A DNA stretch of 64,000 nucleotides. Origin: Streptomyces sp. Ru71 (lineage in GTDB: Bacteria; Actinomycetota; Actinomycetes; Streptomycetales; Streptomycetaceae). Under the pieces are notes generated by a model, which ran no database searches, had not been told where the DNA came from, and saw only the letters and a program-made list of their open reading frames with translations. Below, piece after piece: positions 44,403-52,157 of the stretch. The stretch spans positions 1 through 64,000 of the forward strand of contig NZ_PQSS01000029.1 in the NCBI RefSeq assembly GCF_002920535.1, given 5' to 3'. Made by a program: the position numbers and the translations under genes. How positions within the stretch are numbered: position 1 is the stretch's first letter; every line of letters starts with the position of its first letter.

Positions 44403-45473
44403 ATGACACCGGAAGCCACGCTCGCGCGGTTTCGCGACTACATGGTGGGACCGTCCCGGTTCATGACCCTGGTGTCCTGCTTCGAGCTGGGCATCATCGA
44501 CGCGCTGCGCAAGAAGTCCCACCTGACGGCGGCCGAGCTCGGCGAGGTGGCCGGCGCCAAGCCGGACGCCGTGGAACAGCTGCTGCTCCTGCTGGTCAAG
44601 GAGGGCTTCGTCGCCCATGACGAGGCGACCGGCCGCTACTGCCTCGACGGGCTCGCGGGAGTCTCCGACACGCTGCTCGAACAGGCGCTCGCCGACCTGA
44701 ACATGATCAAGGCCGTCACGCTCCGCCAGCTCTTCTACCTCACCGAGAGCGTGCGCAGCGGGTCGGTCGCCGGCCTCAAGGAGCTGTACGGCCACGAGGG
44801 CGACCTGTACAGCGCGCTGGGCGAGCTGCCGGAGCTGCGCGAGCCGTGGGCGAAGCTGATGAACACCGTCACCGCCCATGTGGACCCCTGGTTCTTCGAC
44901 AACGTCGACATCCCGGCCGGGTCCCGGGTGCTCGACCTCGCCGGGAACACCGGTCTGGGCGCCATCAACACCCTGAAGCTGAAGGACTCGCCCGGCCTGC
45001 GGGTGACCACGTTCGACCTCCCCGAGAAGGAGAAGGAGTGCCTGGAGAACTTCCGGGCGCACGGGGTGGAGGACCGCTGCGCGTTCATCGGCGGTGACGT
45101 CTTCGTGGAGGTCCCCAAGGGGTTCGACGTCGTCCTCGTCAAGCACTTCCTGCCCATGTTCGACAAGAGCGACGTGCTGCGGATCCTGGACGGCATCCAC
45201 CGGTCGCTGGACGTCGGCGCCCAGGTCCACGTGCTGGTTCCGGTGTTCCCCGAGAACCTCGCCGACACCGAGAACTACACCGTCGACTTCTACCCCAGCT
45301 TCTTCATCGGCTGCACCATGGGCCAGGGCGGCCCGCAGAAGCTGTCCACCTGGCAGAGCTGGCTTGAGGAGTCCGGGTTCCAGGTCACCAAGGCGATCAC
45401 CGACGACCCGGCCAACCTGCCGCCGCACGCCCTGACCGTGGAGGCCGTCCTGTCCGCCACGAAGGTCGCCTGA
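44403..45473 (+). CDS. SAM-dependent methyltransferase 2
   Basis: 356 residues. N-terminal helical/winged-helix domain (LTAAELGEVAGAKPDAVEQLL), SAM loop RVLDLAGNTGLGAINTL (about 178-194), and VLVKHFLPMFDKSDV at the active-site His position. Its fold is like the first methyltransferase but the sequence is clearly different, so two distinct positions may be methylated. ATG 44403 follows AAAGAGG. Confidence 0.9.
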   Translation: MTPEATLARFRDYMVGPSRFMTLVSCFELGIIDALRKKSHLTAAELGEVAGAKPDAVEQLLLLLVKEGFVAHDEATGRYCLDGLAGVSDTLLEQALADLNMIKAVTLRQLFYLTESVRSGSVAGLKELYGHEGDLYSALGELPELREPWAKLMNTVTAHVDPWFFDNVDIPAGSRVLDLAGNTGLGAINTLKLKDSPGLRVTTFDLPEKEKECLENFRAHGVEDRCAFIGGDVFVEVPKGFDVVLVKHFLPMFDKSDVLRILDGIHRSLDVGAQVHVLVPVFPENLADTENYTVDFYPSFFIGCTMGQGGPQKLSTWQSWLEESGFQVTKAITDDPANLPPHALTVEAVLSATKVA

Positions 45474-45690
45474 CCGGCCGGTACACGCCTTCGCGAGGAG
45501 GCGAGTGCCGCCGGCACCTGTCCCACCTGGCCGGTGCCGTCCGTCGACGGCACCGGCCACGTCGTGTCAGGCCGGCAGCGTCCCGCCCGGCACCGTCTTC
45601 GAGGACCCCTGACCGAGCCGCCCGCACGGCACCCGTACGGCACCCGCACGGCCCTCCCACCGTTGCCCGACATCGGCCGAAACAGGAGAC

Positions 45691-47715
45691 ATGTCTACGA
45701 GACAACGCACTGTGTGCGTCATAGGCGCCGGTCCACGCGGCCTGTCGGTGCTGGAGCGGCTGTGCGCGAACGCCCGCTCACGGACCGAGGACGGCACCCT
45801 CCACATCCATGTGGTCGACCCCTACCCGCCCGGACCGGGCAGGGTGTGGCGCACCGACCAGTCCCCGCACCTGCTCATGAACACCGTGGCCGGACAGATC
45901 TCGGTGTTCACCGATGCCAGCGTCGACCTGCGCGGGCCCCTGGAGCCGGGGCCGAGCCTGCACGAGTGGGCCGTGGCCCTCGTCGCGGGCGACCTCGGCG
46001 ACGACCACCCGGCGCACGTCCTTGAGGAGGCCCGCGCGCTGGGCCCCGACACCTATCCGACCCGCGCGTTCTACGGCCGCTATCTCGCCTGGGTGTACCA
46101 GCGCGTCGTCGACCGGGCGCCCGCCGGGGTGAGCGTCACCGCGCACGCCTCCCTCGCCGTGTCCCTGGACGACGCCCCGAACTCCCCGGACACGCCGCGC
46201 GAACCCCGCCAGCGGGTGGTGCTCGCCGACGGAACCGTGCTGGACGACCTCGACGCGGTCATCCTGTGCCAGGGCCACCTGCCGGCCCGGTTGGGCGCCG
46301 CCGAGCGGGAGTTCGTCTCCCGGACCCGGCGGGCGGGCCTCACCCACATCGGGCCGGCCAACCCGGCCGACGTCGACCTGGACGTGCTGGCCCCCGGCAC
46401 CAAGGTGCTGCTGCGCGGCCTCGGGCTGAACTTCTTCGACTACATGGCCCAGCTCACCGCCGGCCGCGGCGGTACGTTCACGGCGGCCGAGGGACGGCTC
46501 GTCTACCACCCCTCCGGCAAGGAGCCCCGGCTCTACGCCGGGTCCCGGCGCGGCATCCCCTACCAGGCGCGCGGCGAGAACGAGAAGGGCCCGCACGGCC
46601 GTCACGAGCCGCTCGTGCTCACCGCGGAGCGCATCGCGGAACTGCGCCGCACCCACGGCCCCTCGGGGCTCGACTTCCGGGAACACCTGTGGCCGCTGAT
46701 CGCCCGTGAGGTGGTGGTCGTCTACTACCGGACGCTGTTCACCTCACGCGGACACGACACCCTGGCGCAGCAGCTCCAGGACGACCTGCTGGCGGCCGGA
46801 CCGGGCAGGGAGACGGGGCGTGCCGTCCTGGAGGCGTACGGCATCGGCGAGAAGTACCGCTGGGACTGGGAGCTGGTCGCCCGCCCCTACCGGGACGAGG
46901 AGTTCACCGGCCCGCGCGACTTCACCGACTGGCTCCTCGACTACCTGCGCGAAGACGTCGCCGAGGCCGAGGCCGGCAACGTCAGCGGCCCGCGCAAGGC
47001 GGCCCTCGACGTCCTGCGCGACCTGCGCAACGAGATCCGGCTCGCCGTCGACCACGGCGGTCTGCACGGCGACTCCCACCGCAGCGACCTGGACGGCTGG
47101 TACACGCCGCTCAACGCGTTCCTGTCGATCGGCCCGCCGGCCCGCCGCGTCCGGGAGATGATCGCCCTGATCGAAGCCGGCGTGCTGCGTGTCGTCGGGC
47201 CGGGCCTGCGCGTGACGGCCGACTCCACCGGATACGTGGCCGACTCCCCGCTCGTGCCCGGCTCCGAGGTCCGGGTGGACGCGCTCGTCGAGGCCCGCCT
47301 GCCCGACATCACCCTGCGGCGCACGCAGGACCCGCTCCTCGGTCACCTGCTGGAGAGCGGGCAGTGCACCGTCTACCGCATCCCCACCCGCTCCGGCGGC
47401 TCGTGGGAGACAGACGGACTGGCCGTCACCGAGCGGCCGTTCCACCTGATCGACGCGGCCGGGCGGCCGCATCCGCGCCGCTTCGCCTTCGGCGTGCCCA
47501 CCGAGTCGGTGCACTGGGTCACGGCCGCCGGCATCCGGCCCGGCGTCAACTCGGTGACGCTCACGGACTCCGACGCCATCGCCCGCGCGGCCCTCGCCTG
47601 CGCCGCCGGGGACCGGCCGGCCAAGGGCGGCGCGGCGGACACGCACACCACCGGTGCCGCGCCCGGCGCACCCGCGGATCAGGACCGTACAGGAGGACCT
47701 ACCCATGCTCACTGA
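45691..47715 (+). CDS. creE: CreE-like flavin monooxygenase (aspartate to nitrosuccinate)
   Basis: 674 residues. N-terminal FAD motif CVIGAGPRGLSVLERL, then VVDPYPPGPGRVWR and HLLMNTVAGQ, then a long domain with LRGLGLNFFDYMAQLT (NAD(P) region) and WYTPLNAFLSIGPPARR. This is the organisation of CreE, which oxidises L-aspartate three times to nitrosuccinate. The assignment rests on this and on the adjacent CreD-like lyase overlapping it by 11 bp. The pair would release nitrous acid for diazotization. ATG 45691 follows AGGAGA. Confidence 0.88.
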   Translation: MSTRQRTVCVIGAGPRGLSVLERLCANARSRTEDGTLHIHVVDPYPPGPGRVWRTDQSPHLLMNTVAGQISVFTDASVDLRGPLEPGPSLHEWAVALVAGDLGDDHPAHVLEEARALGPDTYPTRAFYGRYLAWVYQRVVDRAPAGVSVTAHASLAVSLDDAPNSPDTPREPRQRVVLADGTVLDDLDAVILCQGHLPARLGAAEREFVSRTRRAGLTHIGPANPADVDLDVLAPGTKVLLRGLGLNFFDYMAQLTAGRGGTFTAAEGRLVYHPSGKEPRLYAGSRRGIPYQARGENEKGPHGRHEPLVLTAERIAELRRTHGPSGLDFREHLWPLIAREVVVVYYRTLFTSRGHDTLAQQLQDDLLAAGPGRETGRAVLEAYGIGEKYRWDWELVARPYRDEEFTGPRDFTDWLLDYLREDVAEAEAGNVSGPRKAALDVLRDLRNEIRLAVDHGGLHGDSHRSDLDGWYTPLNAFLSIGPPARRVREMIALIEAGVLRVVGPGLRVTADSTGYVADSPLVPGSEVRVDALVEARLPDITLRRTQDPLLGHLLESGQCTVYRIPTRSGGSWETDGLAVTERPFHLIDAAGRPHPRRFAFGVPTESVHWVTAAGIRPGVNSVTLTDSDAIARAALACAAGDRPAKGGAADTHTTGAAPGAPADQDRTGGPTHAH

Positions 47716-49144
47716 ACCCAGCCCCGCCGTGGCGGCGGGCCCAGGTCCGGCCCCGGTGGCGGACCCCGGTCTGCTGGCGCCGGTCTGGGCGGCCACCCCG
47801 GTCCTGGCCGCGGTGTCCGACGGGGCGTGGCTGCAGGCCATGCTGGACGCCGAGGCGGCACTGAGCCGGGCGCAGGCCCGGCTGGGAACGGTGCCCGCGG
47901 CCGCCGCGCGGGTGATCAGCGAGGCCGCGCGGGCCGACCGGCTCGACCTGGTCTCCCTGGCCCGCCAGGCACGCGAGTCCGCCAACCCGGTGGTGGCGCT
48001 GGTACGGGAGTTCACCGCGCTGGTCGCAGCCCGGGACCAGGAGGCGGCCGGCTACGTGCACCGCGGTTCGACCAGCCAGGACATCCTGGACACGGCGACC
48101 GTCCTGGTCGCCCGGCGCGCGCTCGCCGTGATCCGCGCCGACCTGGAACGCGTCGAGGAGGCGCTGGCCGCCCTCGCCGCCGAACACCGCGACACCCTGA
48201 TCGCGGGCCGCACCCTGGCCCTGCACGCGGTGCCCACGACCTTCGGCCTCAAGGCCGCGGGATGGCGCCACCTCGTCCTGGACGCGATGGAGCGGCTGGA
48301 CCGGGTGAGCGCCGAGGGGCTCGCCGTCCAGCTCGGCGGCGCGGCCGGCACGCTGGCCGGGTACCTCGCCTACGCGCCGGACACCGACCCGGCCGGCTAT
48401 GTCCCGCAGCTGACGGAGGCGTTCGCGGCGGAACTCGGGCTGCCCGCCCCGCTGCTGCCCTGGCATGTGCTGCGCACCCCCATCGCGGACCTGGCCACGG
48501 CGGCCGCCTTCCTGTGCGGCGCCCTCGGCAAGATCGCGGTCGACGTGCTGTCCCTGACCCGGACCGAGGTCGGTGAGGTGCACGAGCCGTCGCCCGGCGG
48601 CCGCGGCGCGTCCTCGGCGATGCCGCACAAGCGCAACCCCGTCCTGGCGACGGCCGTCCGGTCCGCCGCCCTGCAGGCGCCGCAGCTCGCGGCCACGGTG
48701 CTGGGCTGCCTGCCCAGCGAGGACGAGCGGTCCGCCGGTGCCTGGCACGCCGAATGGGAGCCGCTGCGCGCCCTGCTGCGGCTGGCCGGCGGCGCGGCGC
48801 ACCAGACGGTGGAACTCGTCTGCCATCTGTCGGTCGACGCGCAGCGCATGCGCGCCAACACCCGGCTCACCGAGGGGCAGATCGTCTCCGAGCGGATCGC
48901 CGCCGTCCTCGCCCCGCTGCTCGGCAAGGCACAGGCACGCGATCTGCTGAACGAGGCCTCCGCCCGGTCGGCGCGCACCGGTGAGCCGCTGGCCGACGTC
49001 CTGCGCCAGGACGAACGGGCGTCGGCGCATCTCACCGGCACCCGGCTGACCGATCTGTTCGAGCCGGACGCCTACACCGGTGCCGCCGGTTTCCTGACGG
49101 ACCGCGCGCTGACCCGTTCACGGCCCGGGGCCGGCCCGCGCTGA
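47705..49144 (+). CDS. creD: CreD-like nitrosuccinate lyase (fumarase/ASL superfamily)
   Basis: 479 residues. Superfamily regions are all present: GSTSQDILDTATVL (region with catalytic Ser/Thr), AGRTLALHAVPTTFGLKAAGW (catalytic His), and the signature loop GASSAMPHKRNPVLATA (about 298-314). This lyase splits nitrosuccinate to fumarate and nitrous acid. A purine or arginine lyase is excluded by the context with CreE. ATG 47705 with AGGAGG upstream overlaps the creE end by 11 bp. A terminator follows. Confidence 0.9.
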   Translation: MLTEPSPAVAAGPGPAPVADPGLLAPVWAATPVLAAVSDGAWLQAMLDAEAALSRAQARLGTVPAAAARVISEAARADRLDLVSLARQARESANPVVALVREFTALVAARDQEAAGYVHRGSTSQDILDTATVLVARRALAVIRADLERVEEALAALAAEHRDTLIAGRTLALHAVPTTFGLKAAGWRHLVLDAMERLDRVSAEGLAVQLGGAAGTLAGYLAYAPDTDPAGYVPQLTEAFAAELGLPAPLLPWHVLRTPIADLATAAAFLCGALGKIAVDVLSLTRTEVGEVHEPSPGGRGASSAMPHKRNPVLATAVRSAALQAPQLAATVLGCLPSEDERSAGAWHAEWEPLRALLRLAGGAAHQTVELVCHLSVDAQRMRANTRLTEGQIVSERIAAVLAPLLGKAQARDLLNEASARSARTGEPLADVLRQDERASAHLTGTRLTDLFEPDAYTGAAGFLTDRALTRSRPGAGPR

Positions 49145-49148
49145 GCAC

Positions 49149-49184
49149 GGATCGCCGGGCGCCGCAATCGGCGCCCGGCGATCC
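49149..49184. terminator. Terminator after the CreD gene
   Basis: 15-bp perfect stem (GGATCGCCGGGCGCC / GGCGCCCGGCGATCC), 6-nt loop, between convergent transcripts. Confidence 0.85.
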
Positions 49185-49257
49185 AAAGGCCGCTGTCACA
49201 CCCGCAGGTACCCCGCCGACCTGCGCGGATGCTGCGACCACGAGGCGCGCTGGCGCC

Positions 49258-49440
49258 TCAGCGCTGCCGTCGCAGGGCTATCTGCGTGAGCTCGTCGATG
49301 TCGAACTCGGAGCGGCCCGGTCTGCCGTAACGGGTGATCTTGCCGCGGCTCACCCACTTGCGGATCGTCGCCTCGGACACCCCGGCGGCGAGGGCGGCCA
49401 CGTTCGTGGGCACCAGCCGGTGGCGTGGCGGTCTGGTCAT
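49258..49440 (-). CDS. Small MerR/excisionase-type helix-turn-helix protein
   Basis: 60 residues. A single HTH (VAALAAGVSEATIRKWVSRGK) is followed by the short wing ITRYGRPGRSEFDIDEL, the pattern of MerR/excisionase-fold proteins. The ATG overlaps the stop of the upstream zinc-finger gene as ATGA, so the two form one translational unit. Likely a small DNA-binding partner. Target unknown; the divergent synthase gene at 50559 is a candidate. Confidence 0.8.
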   Translation of the reverse strand: MTRPPRHRLVPTNVAALAAGVSEATIRKWVSRGKITRYGRPGRSEFDIDELTQIALRRQR

Positions 49441-50066
49441 GCGCTGACGGCCTTCCGTCGCCGCTCCACGAGCGGTCGCAGAGTGATCCATTCGTGAATT
49501 TCCCAGGTGTGTCCCGAAGAGCACTGGATGCTCCTCTTTCCGGTGTTGGCGCCGCGCTGTGCCGACGCGTTGATCGTGCCTGTGCAGTCCTCCACGACAC
49601 ATTCCCGCCCGGGCGCTTGAAGTTCACTCGGGGACGGGTCGATCGTGCGCAGAATCTCCAGCCTGAGAGCGTCGATCTCGTCCGCGAAATCGGCGGCCGG
49701 CGGCTGCGCCGCGAGCCAGGAAAGATGACGCAGTAAAAAGTGCGTCAAACCGGGAACCGAACGGATCGGAACGTCCGTCCCGAGTTTTTCGGCGACGAAT
49801 TCCGACCACGACTCCAGAACGGCCAGGATATTGCACCGGGCGTCCAGCACGGACAGGTTCAGGTGGTCCTTGCTGCGGCTCCCGGACACCCGGGTGCGGT
49901 GCACCCGCCGGGCGATGGGCGCCACCTGGTGCAGGCTCTCCTCGTACAGGCCGGGGAGCGCGCGGAGGCTACCCTCCAGCTGTCTCAGGCACGGGACGCA
50001 CAGGACGGACCCGGTGGCCGCGTGGAGTTCCTTGGCGTGCGTCCTCGGGCATATGTGAAACTCCAT
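49437..50066 (-). CDS. Putative zinc-binding regulatory protein
   Basis: 209 residues. Cys residues near the N-terminus (HICPRTH, then LCVPCLRQL) and near the C-terminus (ECVVEDCTGTI, then IQCSSGHTWEI) look like two separated zinc-binding clusters flanking an all-helical middle. Gene pairs of this kind with a small HTH protein occur in several Streptomyces antibiotic clusters, but I cannot name the family with confidence. ATG 50066 follows GAAGGAG. It is translationally coupled to the HTH gene. Confidence 0.75.
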   Translation of the reverse strand: MEFHICPRTHAKELHAATGSVLCVPCLRQLEGSLRALPGLYEESLHQVAPIARRVHRTRVSGSRSKDHLNLSVLDARCNILAVLESWSEFVAEKLGTDVPIRSVPGLTHFLLRHLSWLAAQPPAADFADEIDALRLEILRTIDPSPSELQAPGRECVVEDCTGTINASAQRGANTGKRSIQCSSGHTWEIHEWITLRPLVERRRKAVSA

Positions 50067-50558
50067 TCAAGCTCCTTCGAGTGGTGGCTCGTCCGGCAAC
50101 CATCACGGAACGCACGGATCTCCCGTGCTGATTGCGCAGTCGTGATCGGATCGACGGTCCTCGGCAAAGGGAACCAGTACGATCGAATCCCACGCCGAGC
50201 TCGCCGAAGAACTCCACTCGGACACGGAAGGACGGTCCGGGGAGGATTCGGCAGGGATTCGGGTCTGATCGGGCGATTACCAGCACTGGTGCGTTCAGCG
50301 GATACAGTGCCTGTGTGTTACCCCCTGAGGCTGCCCAGCGTGAAACTATGGGTGCACAGGGAGGCTTCCACGGGGCAGTTCGGGGTGTCAACGCTCACCA
50401 TTAGCAGTCGATCGTCCCTAAAGGGGAACTCCAGATTCGCCCCAAGACGGCGTGGTCACCTGGAGTGGGGCGAGCGGCCGGCCGAGGCCGCGGCGCCCGC
50501 TGAGACGCCACCCCCTGCTCGTGCCTCAGCGCCCGTACACCTACCCAAGGAGACATGA
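50067..50558. other. Divergent promoter region without recognised operators
   Basis: 492 bp between the zinc-finger gene (minus strand) and polyprenyl diphosphate synthase 2 (plus strand). GGTGTCAACGCTCACCATTAG (within 50384-50404) is the least GC-rich part and a possible promoter. No TTGGC repeats and no convincing small gene were found. Confidence 0.4.
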
Positions 50559-51581
50559 GTGACTGCGGACGTGACCACCGGCCTGCTGGAGCGCGTGGAA
50601 CACCGGATGCGCTCCCTGCTGTCGGCCGAGCGCGAGGCCTGGGCGCACGTGGACGAACGGGCCGTCGTCCCCATCGACGCGCTGTCCGAGCTGATCGCCT
50701 CGGGCGGCAAGCGCATCCGGCCCGCCTTCTGCATCACCGGCCACCTCGCCGCCGGCGGCGACCCCGACGACCCCGCGATCGTGGCGGCCGGCGCGGCCCT
50801 GGAGATGCTGCACGCCTCCCTCCTCGTGCACGACGACGTCCTGGACGATTCCAGCCGCCGCCGCGGACTGCCGACCGTCCACGCCAAGCACACCGCGCTG
50901 CACCACAGCCGGGGCTGGCAGGGCGAGTCCCGCCGGTTCGGCGAGGGCGTGGGCATCCTCGTCGGCGACCTGGCTCTGGTGTACGCGGAGCAGCTGATGT
51001 CCCAGGCGCCGGTGACGGCGGTCCGGGAGTGGGACAAGCTGCGTTCCGAGGTGCTGATCGGACAGTACATGGACGTCGCGGCGGCCGCCGAGTTCTCGGT
51101 CGACCCCCGGCTGTCCCGGCAGATCGCCCTGATCAAGTCCGGCCGGTACACCATCCACCGGCCGCTGGTCGTGGGAGCGAGCGTGGCGGGCCGCGCCGAC
51201 CTCGCCCCCGCCTTCGCGGAGTACGGGGAGGCCGTCGGCGAGGCGTTCCAGCTCCGGGACGACCTGCTGGACGCCTTCGGGGACTCCGCGGCCACCGGCA
51301 AGCCGGCCGGGCTCGACTTCACCCAGCACAAGATGACGCTGCTGCTGGGCTGGGCGATGCAGCGGGACGAGTCCATCCGCACCCTGATCACCGAGCCGGG
51401 GCACAGCGCCGAGGAGGTGCGCCGCCACCTCATGGACACCAAGGTCCCCGACGACGTCGAACGGCACATCGCCGACCTCGTCGACCGCGGCTGCAAGGCC
51501 ATCGCCGACGCACCCATCGCCCCGCAGTGGCGGGACGAACTGAAGACGATGGCCAGGCGGGTCGCGTACCGCGACGCATAA
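50559..51581 (+). CDS. Polyprenyl diphosphate synthase 2 (probably GGPP or longer)
   Basis: 340 residues. First Asp-rich motif LLVHDDVLDDSSRRRG, second FQLRDDLLDAFGD; GGKRIRPAFC near the N-terminus. The residue five before the first motif is Ser (HASLLVHDD), a small residue that leaves the pocket open, in contrast to Tyr in synthase 1. This suggests a C20 or longer product and a terpenoid side chain beyond geranyl. GTG 50559 follows AAGGAG; a frame-shifted ATG four bases earlier is not coding. Confidence 0.93.
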   Translation: MTADVTTGLLERVEHRMRSLLSAEREAWAHVDERAVVPIDALSELIASGGKRIRPAFCITGHLAAGGDPDDPAIVAAGAALEMLHASLLVHDDVLDDSSRRRGLPTVHAKHTALHHSRGWQGESRRFGEGVGILVGDLALVYAEQLMSQAPVTAVREWDKLRSEVLIGQYMDVAAAAEFSVDPRLSRQIALIKSGRYTIHRPLVVGASVAGRADLAPAFAEYGEAVGEAFQLRDDLLDAFGDSAATGKPAGLDFTQHKMTLLLGWAMQRDESIRTLITEPGHSAEEVRRHLMDTKVPDDVERHIADLVDRGCKAIADAPIAPQWRDELKTMARRVAYRDA

Positions 51582-51665
51582 CCCCAAGCGATACGCCGCT
51601 CACTTGCCCTCTGCCGGGCGCCGGCTCCGGCCTCGACCGCCGGCGCGGCGCTCGCGGCTGTGCCG

Positions 51666-51768
51666 CGTGGCCGGGTCGGTCTCACCTGGCGGTGCGGCGC
51701 GTGTGTGGTGGCGGCGTGGCGCACGCCCGGCCATGCCACATGGCCGGTTCCGTCCCACCCGGCGGTGC
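51666..51768 (+). repeat. Two imperfect 30-bp direct repeats, 73 bp apart, in an intergenic region
   Basis: 51666-51695 and 51739-51768 share the frame TGGCCGG-N4-CGT-N-CACC-N-GGCGGTGC. A shorter third copy begins at 51772 (CGTGGCCGGTTCTCACC). They lie in the 576-bp gap 51582-52157 between synthase 2 and the epoxidase gene; the rest of that gap shows no clear signal. Possible regulatory repeats. Confidence 0.6.
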
Positions 51769-52157
51769 CCGCGTGGCCGGTTCTCACCCCGTCGCCGGCG
51801 GCCACCACGGGCACGCTCGGCGCGGGCCGGGGTGGCGAGCCGGCCGTTCCCGGGCTCTAGGCGTCGGGCCGGGGTGTCGACGCCGGACGTTGCGGGCTCG
51901 ACGTCCGCCGGAGGTGGCGTCGTGGATCGCTCGACGATCGCTTGAGTTCCCGTTCCGGCCGGTACCGCACCCCCGCCCCGCCGGCCCGGTCACCCCGGCC
52001 ACCCCACCAGGCACATCGGAGGAACGCCGCCGCACGGCGGGCCCGTACCGGCGTCACACATCGGCCACGCGCCGCGCACAGCGGCCTCAAATCCCCTGCC
52101 GCGGTGAGCACCGTACCCCGCATCATGCAACCACAACGCACAGAAGGGGGACGGCAG

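Noticed and set aside
49740..50558. 272-codon plus-strand frame before polyprenyl diphosphate synthase 2
   Set aside because: It is mostly antisense to the zinc-finger gene, with codon positions unlike neighbouring genes.
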